The translations under genes and the position numbers were made by a program. From NCBI RefSeq assembly GCF_004355225.1, contig NZ_CP037933.1, positions 3,968,001 to 4,032,000 on the forward strand: a stretch of 64,000 nt of DNA, given 5' to 3'. Positions 20,037 to 29,241 of this stretch are shown here, one piece after another. This DNA comes from Flavobacterium nackdongense. Its GTDB lineage: Bacteria > Bacteroidota > Bacteroidia > Flavobacteriales > Flavobacteriaceae. Each line of letters starts with the position of its first letter. The stretch's first letter is position 1. Below the pieces are notes generated by a model that saw only the letters and a list, made by a program, of their open reading frames with translations, had not been told where the DNA came from and ran no database searches.

Positions 20037-20460
20037 AGTTTTATTCTATGAGTTATTCAGTTGAAGTGTTTAATAAACTTACTTTTTGCATTACCTATAA
20101 ATACATTTTGTATGCTAATATTCTAGGGTTTTATTTTTAATCTATCTATCTTATGCTTACCGTCGTACAAGTTTGTATTATTTGGTTTTAGGTGTTTTAC
20201 AAGCTGTTTTAAGGCATAGTCATTGTTATATAATCTATTCTAGAATCAGTCTTTAGGCTAATTCAAAAAAAAAAATAAAGTGCTAGTAAATGGAGTTTTG
20301 TCTTAGTGATATTGATTTATATTTTTGACAAAATTGCAGCCACTTTATTATAAAAAAGTTATACTAAAAATAGTCCTAGTCCATTGTAAACACCTATTAT
20401 AAATGAGATTAAAGTCAAAGGATTTCTTCCAATTTTTCGAAATTTCAGCAGATATGATTA
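20037..20460. other. Gene-free convergent intergenic stretch
   Basis: AT-rich with no open frame of note, no promoter-like pair with a gene behind it, and no repeat found elsewhere in the window. It separates two convergent genes. Confidence 0.5.
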
Positions 20461-20501
20461 AAAAAGCGGATAAAAATTAATCTAATTTCTATCCGCTTTT
20501 T
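20461..20501 (-). terminator. Terminator of the 937-aa glycosidase gene
   Basis: The arms AAAAAGCGGATA and TATCCGCTTTTT flank a 17-base loop, with A and T runs on both sides so it can work in both directions. It lies 50 bp past the stop of the minus-strand gene. Confidence 0.75.
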
Positions 20502-20551
20502 TTTTGTAATGGCATTAATCTCCAAATGTTGATAGATTAGTCAATATTTTT

Positions 20552-23365
20552 TTAATATTCTACTTTCCATTTCTTTATTGTAGATTCTTCATTTGAACTG
20601 AGTTTGACAAAATACAGCCCTGTCGGCAATATATTACTTGGACATATCTTTTTAGAACTTCCTGATGTCAATTCGCTTTCTGAATAGACTTTTTGGCCTA
20701 CCATATTGTATATTGCAACATTTAAATCATCTATACCATCTGGAAGAATGAGATTAAAGGAATTCGTTTTAGAAGGGTTTGGATACAATGAAATGCTATG
20801 CAGTTTGTAAGGACTAGTACTCAAAATAGCTTCTGCAGAATAATTATATGCCTTGTCCATGGTGTAAACTTTATAGTAATCACTGCCAACAACAGCTCCT
20901 GCAACCCCATCTGTAAATGATGTGGAAGCACCTACATATACAACCGTCCCTAATAAAGAACCTGTACCATCAGTCAAAGTATTTCCTATTTTATAAATAC
21001 CATTTTGTTTAGGATCATTATCTGCATTTGGATTTGTAGCGTAACGAACTACCATATATCCACCTCCATCTACACCAGATGCTGGTGCTGTCCATCCTAT
21101 GTTCAACCCATTTACTGCTGGGGATGATGGTGCATCGGGAGCAGTAACATCTAAAGGCCCAGCATAAACTACAAAATCATCGATACTTACATCCCCTACG
21201 TATGATGAACTACCGTATCTAACTGCCGCAAAAGTGGGAGCTGTTGTTGATGATGTTAATGTTGTTGTTATTTTTATCCAAGAGCTACTATCAGTGAATA
21301 TTGGCGTAGGTGATGCATTTCCCGTGACATTAAATGTAGTAGCATTTGTGTACAAAGCACCTGCAAGTTTGTTGGTAGGATCCGTTGCTGCTTTTGCATA
21401 AAACTGAATAGTATATTGAGTAGAAGCTACTAAATTAGTAGTGGTTGGACTTGTAAACCTCGAAGTTCCCGATGTACCTCCTGTGCTATTTGAAGTAAAA
21501 GTTGCAAATTTACTTCCAGAACGAGCTCCGCCAACAGTGTCAAAAATATTTTTTAACGCATTTCCGGCTGTACCAGTGTTTGTAGCTGTCCAAGCAGTAG
21601 CACTTACAACACTTGAGGCTACTGCTCCAAGTGCTTGATTTTCGAAACCGCCATCCATACCTGAAAATTCTCCTATTGTCCCATCAGGTGCGGCATTTAC
21701 AGTAACAGTAACAGCAGCCGATGTAAGTTCAACATTATTACTGTTTATTGATTTTACTGTTAAAGAGTGAGAACCAACTGAAGCTCCAGACCAATTAAAA
21801 GAATAAGGACTAGTAGTATCTGTACCTAACAGAGTTGCTCCATCATAAAAAGATACTGAAGTTACAGTAACTGGGGCAATATCCGTGGCTGTAGCATTTA
21901 TAGTTAAGGTAGTTCCTTGATTTATATTTGTTCCTGTTAGCGGCGAACTAATGCTTAAAGCCTGAACATTATTAAGAATGGTAACAGGTCCATTAGTATC
22001 GGTTGATTTATACTCCATTTGTTTAATCAAATTTCCATCGGCATCAAAGGTGAATACTAAAGTTGAAGCTTTTAAAATAGTACCATCAAAATCAATGTTT
22101 TCCGTAGCATTAAACCTGAATTTTATGGTTGAAGCTTTCGCAGAATAATCATTTGCAGTAGTTGAAAATTTTACAGAATAGGTAAAATCTGTTGTAGTGT
22201 TTTCATTTATCAACATAATAGTATATCCATTACTATCCTGCATACCAAAATCAACTAAGTCATTGGATTGATTATCATTTATTTGTCCGCTCATATAATT
22301 CCCTCTTTGGTTCTGTGCAAGCATTTTGTAATGGTGAGCAGCTGAATAAAACGCTCCAGTAGTCTTATTAATCATAGACCAGGCATCACCTTCACATAAT
22401 GCCCAAGGGGTAAAAAACACGGCATTATTTTTCAACGACTGTTTGGCCATAATTGCCATTCGTTGTCCTACTCTAAATCCAGTGTAATTAAAATTATCTC
22501 CGTACTCACCAACGGCTATTTTAAGTTGCTGATCGGCAGGTCTTGATGCATTTGTAGTGTTTATAAGGGTCATCATAGTTGCGTACTTTGCGCTAAGTTC
22601 ACCCTCATCAAAATTACCTGAACCTCCGTCACCATAAAAATGGAAAACAAAAATATCGACCAATTGATCCCCATTGTAGGAGGATGTACAAACAGCATTT
22701 AGACCGTTATAAAGAAAATCTTTATACCAAGTCCCAAACGGACCTGTTGTAGCTGAGCCCCACCAATGTCTATAATCTGGACCGCATACAATACTGTTTG
22801 GGTCTTTTTGTTTAATTTTTGTAGCTATAATTTTAAATTGTGCAGCCCATTGTTGAAAAGTGTAACCGTCCGCGGTAGCCGTCCCAGCATACCAAGCATC
22901 ATAATTATTTGAGGGATCTGGCTCATTACCAATACACCAATAAATAACACCTAAGTTCTTGGTTACATTAAAATAATCCATCCATTCTCCTACTTGAGTT
23001 GCTGTAAGTGTGATAGGCAATTGAACTAAAGGTGTACCGCCAATTGCTTTAGCATTGTTTATAGCAGTTACATACCAATCTTTATCTGTATCATTTTTCT
23101 TGGTAGTGTTATTATAATTTCCACCAATACGAATCATTTTCAAATTCCAAGTAGTGGTTTCCGGCATATAATCCTTGAATTTATCAGTAATAACTCCAGG
23201 CGACCATTCGGCATATTCCCAATAATTCATTCCGAAAAATTTGTCCGTGCTTTGGGCTAGCGAACTGGTAAAAGAAAGACCTAAAAAAGTTAAAAGTAAA
23301 AGTTTGTAAGCACCTTTATAATTGGCATTAAAACCGGCAGTTTTGTTAAGTAATTTGTTTTTCAT
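20552..23365 (-). CDS. Large secreted clan GH-A glycosidase with lectin-like module and T9SS tail
   Basis: Secreted enzyme of 937 aa. After a signal peptide (ending about SSLAQ), residues 40-440 form a TIM-barrel glycosidase with probable acid/base Glu148 (WCIGNEPDPSNN) and nucleophile Glu287 (IAVGEYGDNF); MIRIGGNYN and FVFHFYGDGG fit clan GH-A. The exact GH family is not recognised (GH39, GH44 and GH158-like were considered). A small beta domain follows, then an Ig-like domain (about 470-555). The module shared with the 392-aa and 1286-aa proteins spans about 560-850, and a T9SS sorting tail (SISLYPNPSKTNSF ... IKKWKVE) ends it. It probably acts at the cell surface on the polymer itself. Its promoter carries the class B repeat. 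Confidence 0.8.
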   Translation of the reverse strand: MKNKLLNKTAGFNANYKGAYKLLLLTFLGLSFTSSLAQSTDKFFGMNYWEYAEWSPGVITDKFKDYMPETTTWNLKMIRIGGNYNNTTKKNDTDKDWYVTAINNAKAIGGTPLVQLPITLTATQVGEWMDYFNVTKNLGVIYWCIGNEPDPSNNYDAWYAGTATADGYTFQQWAAQFKIIATKIKQKDPNSIVCGPDYRHWWGSATTGPFGTWYKDFLYNGLNAVCTSSYNGDQLVDIFVFHFYGDGGSGNFDEGELSAKYATMMTLINTTNASRPADQQLKIAVGEYGDNFNYTGFRVGQRMAIMAKQSLKNNAVFFTPWALCEGDAWSMINKTTGAFYSAAHHYKMLAQNQRGNYMSGQINDNQSNDLVDFGMQDSNGYTIMLINENTTTDFTYSVKFSTTANDYSAKASTIKFRFNATENIDFDGTILKASTLVFTFDADGNLIKQMEYKSTDTNGPVTILNNVQALSISSPLTGTNINQGTTLTINATATDIAPVTVTSVSFYDGATLLGTDTTSPYSFNWSGASVGSHSLTVKSINSNNVELTSAAVTVTVNAAPDGTIGEFSGMDGGFENQALGAVASSVVSATAWTATNTGTAGNALKNIFDTVGGARSGSKFATFTSNSTGGTSGTSRFTSPTTTNLVASTQYTIQFYAKAATDPTNKLAGALYTNATTFNVTGNASPTPIFTDSSSWIKITTTLTSSTTAPTFAAVRYGSSSYVGDVSIDDFVVYAGPLDVTAPDAPSSPAVNGLNIGWTAPASGVDGGGYMVVRYATNPNADNDPKQNGIYKIGNTLTDGTGSLLGTVVYVGASTSFTDGVAGAVVGSDYYKVYTMDKAYNYSAEAILSTSPYKLHSISLYPNPSKTNSFNLILPDGIDDLNVAIYNMVGQKVYSESELTSGSSKKICPSNILPTGLYFVKLSSNEESTIKKWKVEY

Positions 23366-23388
23366 TAGTTCTATATTTTAATTACAAA

Positions 23389-23465
23389 CAAATATAAATA
23401 GAACTTCTAAGTCAATATTTTAAATAGTAAAATAGGGATGTTTGACCCACTAAATTAGGACGTTT
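23389..23465 (-). promoter_or_regulatory. Promoter with class B direct repeats before the 937-aa glycosidase
   Basis: AGGACGTTT at 23457-23465 and GGGATGTTT at 23435-23443, 22 bp apart, with a TATATTTG -7 box at 23396-23389. The layout matches 7366-7443 within one base. Confidence 0.6.
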
Positions 23466-23704
23466 ATAGCTCAAGCATATTCTTAATTACAAAAGAAAAA
23501 CATCTAAATAGGCTAATTTAAAAAATAGATATTCAAAGAGTAAGTGAAGGTAGGTCTGCCAAAGACAAGTGATTCCTATTTTCTGCAAAATTGTTTCTGT
23601 TTTTGCGAACTTGGTATTTTACTACTTGATTTGAATATCTAAAAAAAAAATTAAAATTAAATAGGAGATTTATTATTGGACTACAATTAATTAACAACAC
23701 ATAC

Positions 23705-23761
23705 AAACCCCTAAACAAGAATTATTACCCCCCATTTTAGTAAACAAAATAATAATATTTG
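23705..23761 (+). promoter_or_regulatory. Class A operator and -7 box before the 1286-aa protein
   Basis: AAACCCCTAAACAAG, then AATTATT and CCCCCCATTTTAG. TTTG lies at 23758-23761, 53 bases after the first A. It shares the divergent region with the class B promoter of the glycosidase. Confidence 0.7.
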
Positions 23762-23805
23762 CCATAAATAATTTAATTCTAACACATTACCAAAAAACAA
23801 TTACT

Positions 23806-26800
23806 ATGGAAAGACAATTACCTAGTCTAAAAAGACTAACAGGGCTTTTCTACAGCCTATGCATACTTTTTCTGTGTGCTAATGTAGGATGGGGACAACA
23901 AACCATTGGTACATTTCCCACAATGGATGGTGGAATGGAGGGACAAACTTTAGGTACGGTAGCTATTAGTACTACAAGCACCACAGCTTGGACTGCAACT
24001 AACTGTGGTACTACGAAAGCAATTTTAAATACCGTTGGTGGCTCACGTTCAGGGTCAAAATTTGCAACATTTACAGCAAGTACAACCTTGAATTCTAGGT
24101 TTACTAGTCCAACTGTGGCAACTACATTTGCTGCCACTCAATATACAGTTCAATATTGGGCAAGAGCTGCAGCGTCTCCCTTAGCCACTTTAGGAGGTGC
24201 ATTATACAGTGGTGCATCTACTTTAGTTGTATCTTCAAGTCAAAATCCTACTACTTGGATAAATGCTACTGATTGGTTCAAAGTTAATGTAACTGTAACA
24301 GCAGCATCGATTCCTACCTATGGAGCGGTCCGATTAAGTGCCGGTTCAACAATAGGGGATATATCTATTGACGACTTTGTAATTTATGCCGGAGCTTTAG
24401 ATGCAACTGCGCCTAGTTCACCAACCGCACTATCTGTAAGTGGTTTAGGTGTAAGTTGGACTGCACCTGCGGGTGGAGTAGATGGTGGGGGTTATGTAGT
24501 GGTGCGTTATGCAACAAATCCAAACCTGGACAATGATCCTAATCAAAACGGGATTTATGCTTCAAGTAACACGATTACTAACGGAACGGGTTCTCTAGTT
24601 GGAACTGTGGTTTACGTAGGTACAGCAACATCTTTTACTGATGCTGTTGCAGGATCTTCATCAGGAAACGATTATTATAAAGTGTATGCAGTTGATAAAG
24701 CATTCAATTACTCGGATGAAATAACTGCAAAAATGAATGCTTCCGCTCCAATTATTACATCTACTCCGGCAACATTAACAGGATTTAATTACAATGTTGG
24801 CAGTGGTCCGTCAACAGTTCAATCATTTGTAGTAGGTGGTAGTAACTTAACTGCTGATATTGGGGTAACTCCATCGGCAAATTTTGAAGTTTCAGCAGAT
24901 AATTTAACATTTCAATCTACAATTCTAACTGTAGCTTCAGGAAGTACTGTTTATACCCGATTGAAAGCAGGATTGTCAAACGGGACTTACGCAGAAACAT
25001 TGCAATTATCATCAACAGGAGCAACTAATTTGCCAGTTTCTTGTACGGGTAGTATTTCAGGAACGTATTATTACAATGGTTCAGGCCCATTATCAACTTT
25101 AACTAATTGGGGAACCAATACGGATGGAACGGGAACTAATCCTTCAAGTTTAGCTAGTGCAAATGCAACATTTGTAATCAGAAACACAACAGCAGTGAGT
25201 ACTGACGCTGCTTGGACTTTAGGTTCTGGTTCTAAAATTATTGTAGGAGAGGCATCATCAGCTGCAGTTGCACTAACCATTGTAAGTGGTTATGGAATTA
25301 CGGGGACAGTAGATATTACTGCTGCAAGTTCAGGTTCGAATAGTGTTGTATGTCAAAATGCAACAATACCTACTTTTGGGACTTTACATAGTAGTTCTGA
25401 AGTGCATTTTCAATTTACAAGTACTAATGTATTAGCTTTAACAGCTACTTTTGGAAAATTATATTTCGAAGCAACATCCAATGTATCTGTTGGTTCAGCT
25501 GGAACAAATTATATTAAGGCTACAATACAAACTTCATTGACGATTGCTACTGGTGCGTTTATCAATTTTAGTAATGGTAGTAATTCCTATTTTTATATCA
25601 ACGCTGGAGGAACTGTTACTGTAAATGGTACCTTAAAAACATCTAAACCAGCTGGCTTAGTTGGGTTTAGTATAGGAGCAATTCCTATAGCTGATGGTAA
25701 TTTAAGTCCAGCTTTGCAATTCTTTGATGCGGAAACACCAGGTGCGAGTCTTGTATTGACAGGAAGTACCATTGAGTTTTCCAGAGGAAATAGCGGTACA
25801 ACTCAAACTATAGCTCCAAGAACGGACTATAACAATCTTACTATTTCTGATTTTGGCCCTGCGGCAGGAAACAAAATAATTTCTGGACCTACATCCGTTT
25901 CAGGAGTACTAACCCTTAATCACTTATTTGGAAGTACAATAACAGGTTCAGCAAATATTGCACTAGCTAGTGGTGCTACTATATTAAGAACTTCTGGTAG
26001 TTTCGATGCAGCTCCTGCATTTGGTAGCTCTGTAAATGTTACTTATAATGGCACAACCGCTATTAGCTCAGGTCAAGAAATTCCGGTAGATGCATCGGTA
26101 TTGAATAATTTAACAATTAATAATGCAGCTGGAGTTACTTTAACAGCCGCTACAGCTGTAAACAACAAATTATCGTTGACTGCTGGAACATTGACAACAG
26201 GAGGTTTTCTTACCTTAAAATCAAACGCTACAAAAACAGCAGTTGTTGGTGTCGTTACAGGTAATATTTCAGGAAATGCTACTACAGAGCGTTACATTCC
26301 TGCGGGACAAAGAGCCTATCGTTTTTTAAGTTCTCCAGTAACTACTACAACTTTTATCGATACCAACTGGCAAGCTGGAACACATATTACGGGAGCAGGA
26401 GGCGCAACTAATGGTTTTGATGCTACAACAGGCAATAATCCATCGATGTTTACCTATAATAATACAACTCCAGCTTGGAATGCTGTAACCAATACAAATG
26501 CTACAGTTCTTGCATCAGGTGTTCCATATTTGACCTACATCAGAGGAAGCAGAGCAGCATCTCTAGCTATTGCTCCAATAGGTTCTATACCTAGTGATGC
26601 CGCCACTTTGAGTGCAACGGGTACGCTAACAACCGGAAATGTTCTTGTAAGTGGTTTAAATGAAACAGCCAATGGATTTAGCGCGGTTGGAAATCCTTAC
26701 CAAGCTCAAGTAGATATGCAAGCTGTATTAGCTGCAAGCACAAACTTAAACTCAGGATTTTATTATGTTGTTGACCCGTCATTGGGGACGAAAGGAGCTT

Positions 26801-27666
26801 ATTTGACAGTAGATGTTACTGCTCCAGCTTCAGCACATATCAGCCAGTATCTTCAGCCAGGGCAAGCTTGTTTTGTTAATACTGTAGCTGCAGGACCTGC
26901 TTCACTTACTTTTACTGAAGCCAATAAATCGGAAGCTGCTGCACAAACTACGATATTCAAAACTAAAAACACAGCAATGCCTAGCATAGGTTTATCACTT
27001 TATGACGCTGCTTCGAATCGTTTGGATGTTTTAAAAATAGCTTTTGATGCTAGCGAAACCAATGATGTAAATCAAAACGATGCTTCAAAAATGACAAATT
27101 TTGACGAAAGTTTAGCTTCATCAAATAGTGGAAAATTATTGGCCATCGAGAAAAGAGCGATGCCAACCGATTCAGATGAAATTCCACTGAATATCACTAA
27201 ATACAGAGGAACATCGTATTCCATCAAAGCAGAAGCCGCTGGCTTAACAGGATCAACTTCTTATTTGTTTGATCAATTTGCCAACAAGACTATAGAAATT
27301 CCACAAGACGGAAGCGTGGATTATGCCTATACTGTGGATGCAGCTATTCCAGCTTCGATAGCGGCGGATCGTTTCAAATTGATTTATGCCAAGACATTGA
27401 AAACAATTGACAATGCTGTTACAAATTTTGCTTTGTATCCAAACCCTTCCAAAACAAATTCCTTTAGTGTTACGGTTCCACAAAGTATGAGTAAATCCTC
27501 ACTAACGGTAAGCAATATGCTGGGACAACAATTGTATTCACAAAATGATTTACAATCGGGAACCACAGTAAATGTAATCGCCAGCAATGTAAAAACTACA
27601 GGAGTTTACCTGGTGAGCTTGACCTCAGAAGGAAAAACAACAACAACAAAATGGATTGTAGAATAA
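23806..27666 (+). CDS. Large T9SS-secreted surface protein with the shared lectin-like module
   Basis: Exported protein of 1286 aa without a recognised catalytic domain. Signal peptide (ending about GWGQQ), shared module about 32-205 (GTFPTMDGGMEGQ ... ISIDDFVIYAG), fibronectin-III-like domain to about 310, and a beta domain (ITSTPATLTGFNYNVGSG, about 315-415). A long Ser/Thr/Gly-rich beta-repeat region (about 420-830) of filament or beta-helix appearance follows, then a domain starting TTERYIPAGQRAYRFLSSPV that is common in flavobacterial surface proteins. The T9SS tail (NFALYPNPSKTNSF ... TTKWIVE) ends it. It is probably an extracellular scaffold or adhesin holding the cell or enzymes on the polymer. 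A small membrane protein gene follows 15 bp later. Confidence 0.75.
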   Translation: MERQLPSLKRLTGLFYSLCILFLCANVGWGQQTIGTFPTMDGGMEGQTLGTVAISTTSTTAWTATNCGTTKAILNTVGGSRSGSKFATFTASTTLNSRFTSPTVATTFAATQYTVQYWARAAASPLATLGGALYSGASTLVVSSSQNPTTWINATDWFKVNVTVTAASIPTYGAVRLSAGSTIGDISIDDFVIYAGALDATAPSSPTALSVSGLGVSWTAPAGGVDGGGYVVVRYATNPNLDNDPNQNGIYASSNTITNGTGSLVGTVVYVGTATSFTDAVAGSSSGNDYYKVYAVDKAFNYSDEITAKMNASAPIITSTPATLTGFNYNVGSGPSTVQSFVVGGSNLTADIGVTPSANFEVSADNLTFQSTILTVASGSTVYTRLKAGLSNGTYAETLQLSSTGATNLPVSCTGSISGTYYYNGSGPLSTLTNWGTNTDGTGTNPSSLASANATFVIRNTTAVSTDAAWTLGSGSKIIVGEASSAAVALTIVSGYGITGTVDITAASSGSNSVVCQNATIPTFGTLHSSSEVHFQFTSTNVLALTATFGKLYFEATSNVSVGSAGTNYIKATIQTSLTIATGAFINFSNGSNSYFYINAGGTVTVNGTLKTSKPAGLVGFSIGAIPIADGNLSPALQFFDAETPGASLVLTGSTIEFSRGNSGTTQTIAPRTDYNNLTISDFGPAAGNKIISGPTSVSGVLTLNHLFGSTITGSANIALASGATILRTSGSFDAAPAFGSSVNVTYNGTTAISSGQEIPVDASVLNNLTINNAAGVTLTAATAVNNKLSLTAGTLTTGGFLTLKSNATKTAVVGVVTGNISGNATTERYIPAGQRAYRFLSSPVTTTTFIDTNWQAGTHITGAGGATNGFDATTGNNPSMFTYNNTTPAWNAVTNTNATVLASGVPYLTYIRGSRAASLAIAPIGSIPSDAATLSATGTLTTGNVLVSGLNETANGFSAVGNPYQAQVDMQAVLAASTNLNSGFYYVVDPSLGTKGAYLTVDVTAPASAHISQYLQPGQACFVNTVAAGPASLTFTEANKSEAAAQTTIFKTKNTAMPSIGLSLYDAASNRLDVLKIAFDASETNDVNQNDASKMTNFDESLASSNSGKLLAIEKRAMPTDSDEIPLNITKYRGTSYSIKAEAAGLTGSTSYLFDQFANKTIEIPQDGSVDYAYTVDAAIPASIAADRFKLIYAKTLKTIDNAVTNFALYPNPSKTNSFSVTVPQSMSKSSLTVSNMLGQQLYSQNDLQSGTTVNVIASNVKTTGVYLVSLTSEGKTTTTKWIVE

Positions 27667-27681
27667 TTTAAACACATAAAA

Positions 27682-27903
27682 ATGAAAAAATATATAAACA
27701 CGGCTTCTTTAGTGAAAATTACAGTATTGGTTTGGATGCTGTTCTCAACTGTGGTACATGCTCAAACTGATTTACCAGACGCACCAGATGATACTGCTGC
27801 AGCACCAATAGACGGTTCTATTTGGGTTTTGGCATTGATAGGTTTGTTTTTTGTTTACTATAGACTAAGAACATTTAGCAAACAAGGAAGCATAAGAAGT
27901 TAA
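27682..27903 (+). CDS. Small exported single-span protein that accompanies T9SS proteins
   Basis: 73 aa: signal peptide (ending VVHAQ), an acidic Pro/Asp/Ala spacer (DLPDAPDDTAAAPIDG), one membrane segment (SIWVLALIGLFFVYYRL) and a basic tail (RTFSKQGSIRS). Short proteins of this pattern, with PIDG before a hydrophobic stretch and a basic end, are frequent next to large secreted proteins in Flavobacteriia; their role is not established. It is co-transcribed with the 1286-aa gene, and a terminator follows. Confidence 0.75.
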   Translation: MKKYINTASLVKITVLVWMLFSTVVHAQTDLPDAPDDTAAAPIDGSIWVLALIGLFFVYYRLRTFSKQGSIRS

Positions 27904-27933
27904 AGTAAAAATGGTTTTGTCCACTATTTTGCA

Positions 27934-27965
27934 AACCCTGTCTAATTGGACAGGGTTTTTTTTGA
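27934..27965 (+). terminator. Terminator after the 1286-aa/73-aa unit
   Basis: The stem AACCCTGTC/GACAGGGTT has a 6-base loop and is followed by a run of eight T. Confidence 0.85.
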
Positions 27966-27988
27966 ATTCTATTCAAAGGAGCACAAAC

Positions 27989-28045
27989 GTACCCCTAAAG
28001 AGAAATTATTGCCCCCCTTATTAGGCCATAGATTTTTGACATTTG
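27989..28045 (+). promoter_or_regulatory. Class A operator and -7 box of the main operon
   Basis: GTACCCCTAAAGAG, then AATTATT and GCCCCCCTTATTAG. TTTG lies at 28042-28045, 53 bases downstream. It is the only promoter-like block of this type before the fourteen genes up to 51509. Confidence 0.7.
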
Positions 28046-28074
28046 TAGTACATTAAATTAAAATTTTAAAAATT

Positions 28075-29016
28075 ATGAAAAAAAATCTAAATCTGCATCG
28101 TTCACTACTATTCGTAGTTGCAACACTTCTTCTTATAAATAATGCCTCTTTGGCGCAAAAGTCGCAACCAAAACAGCCAGATGTAATTGTAACTTTAAAT
28201 GCGTATTCATTTAACGACTTATTATCAGCAAAACACTCAAAAGATAAGCAGACTTTATATTCTTTACTCAATTTGATGGATTGGTGTGCCACCCAAAAGA
28301 TTCAGGGAATAGATTTAACGGGGTATTATTTCCCAGGGTATCCTGAAGTTCCTTCAGATGACTATATTTTAAAATTAAAAAACAAAGCCAAACAATTGGG
28401 CATCGTTATAACAGGGACAGGAATTCGCAACAATTTTGCTTCGCCTGATCCAGCAGTAAGAGCCGCCGATGTGGCTTTGGCCAAAAAATGGGTAGTAGTT
28501 GCTTCAAAATTAGGCGCTCCGGTTTTAAGAACTTTTGCAGGTGAAATTCCTAAAGGATATGAAAATAAGTGGGACGAAGTAGCCGGGTGGATGATAGATT
28601 GTTATAAACAATGTGCTGTTGAAGGAGAAAAATATGGCGTTAAGATTGGTATTCAAAACCACGGCGATATGCTTCAAACGGCTGATCAGTGTCTAAAAGT
28701 GCTAAAAGGAGTAGATAGCAAATGGGCTGGTTTAATTGTAGATACTGGTAATTTTAAAACTGCAGATCCGTATGTCGATATCGAAATTACGGCTCCATTT
28801 GCTGTAAACTGGCAAATTAAAGAGAGTTCATTTGGCATTGGAAGTCCCATAAGAACCGATTCTGAAAGGTTGATGAAAATTTTTAAGAAAACAGGAGTTA
28901 AAGGTTATTTTCCAATAGAAACTATTCTTATTAAAGACACACCATACGATCCGTTTGCTCTTGTTCCTGAATTGATAGGGGAACTTACTGTTGCTAGAGA
29001 TAAAGTATATAAATAG
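28075..29016 (+). CDS. Exported sugar phosphate isomerase/epimerase-family TIM-barrel protein
   Basis: 313-aa protein of the xylose-isomerase-like/AP-endonuclease-2 fold with a signal peptide (ending about ASLAQ), so it acts in the periplasm. Barrel motifs: CATQKIQGIDLTGYYFPGYP, VLRTFAGEI, IGIQNHGDM (family metal His) and LIVDTGNF (metal Asp). The family includes isomerases and epimerases but also 3-keto-glycoside lyases/hydratases. With two Gfo/Idh/MocA enzymes and a DUF1080 protein in the same operon, the lyase role is the better guess. First gene of the main operon; a MITE has inserted directly after its stop codon. Confidence 0.8.
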   Translation: MKKNLNLHRSLLFVVATLLLINNASLAQKSQPKQPDVIVTLNAYSFNDLLSAKHSKDKQTLYSLLNLMDWCATQKIQGIDLTGYYFPGYPEVPSDDYILKLKNKAKQLGIVITGTGIRNNFASPDPAVRAADVALAKKWVVVASKLGAPVLRTFAGEIPKGYENKWDEVAGWMIDCYKQCAVEGEKYGVKIGIQNHGDMLQTADQCLKVLKGVDSKWAGLIVDTGNFKTADPYVDIEITAPFAVNWQIKESSFGIGSPIRTDSERLMKIFKKTGVKGYFPIETILIKDTPYDPFALVPELIGELTVARDKVYK

Positions 29017-29023
29017 TTTTTTA

Positions 29024-29226
29024 GCCCGTTGGGTGTAATTCAAGTTTGATTTTTTTAAACGCATAGAATCATAGTTTTTTATTGATTTTTAACAAGACGC
29101 TCCGCTTGATTTTAGTAAATCATAGCTATGCTAACCCAAGAATTGGGCTATCCAACTCTTTTTTCTATGATTCTATGCGTTTCAATTTTTTTATTTCTAA
29201 TAATTTAATAATTACACCCAACGGGT
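29024..29226. mobile_element. 203-bp MITE related to the IS982-type element, with 7-bp target duplication
   Basis: The ends GCCCGTTGGGTGTAATT and AATTACACCCAACGGGT match the inverted repeats of the insertion sequence at 51613-52611. A 7-bp duplication TTTTTTA lies at 29017-29023 and 29227-29233. Internal arms (AACGCATAGAATCATAG and CTATGATTCTATGCGTT) make almost the whole element palindromic; it encodes nothing. It lies between the stop of the isomerase-family gene and the GH5 start, inside the operon, so it adds a large RNA hairpin to the message. Confidence 0.9.
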
Positions 29227-29241
29227 TTTTTTAAATATAAA

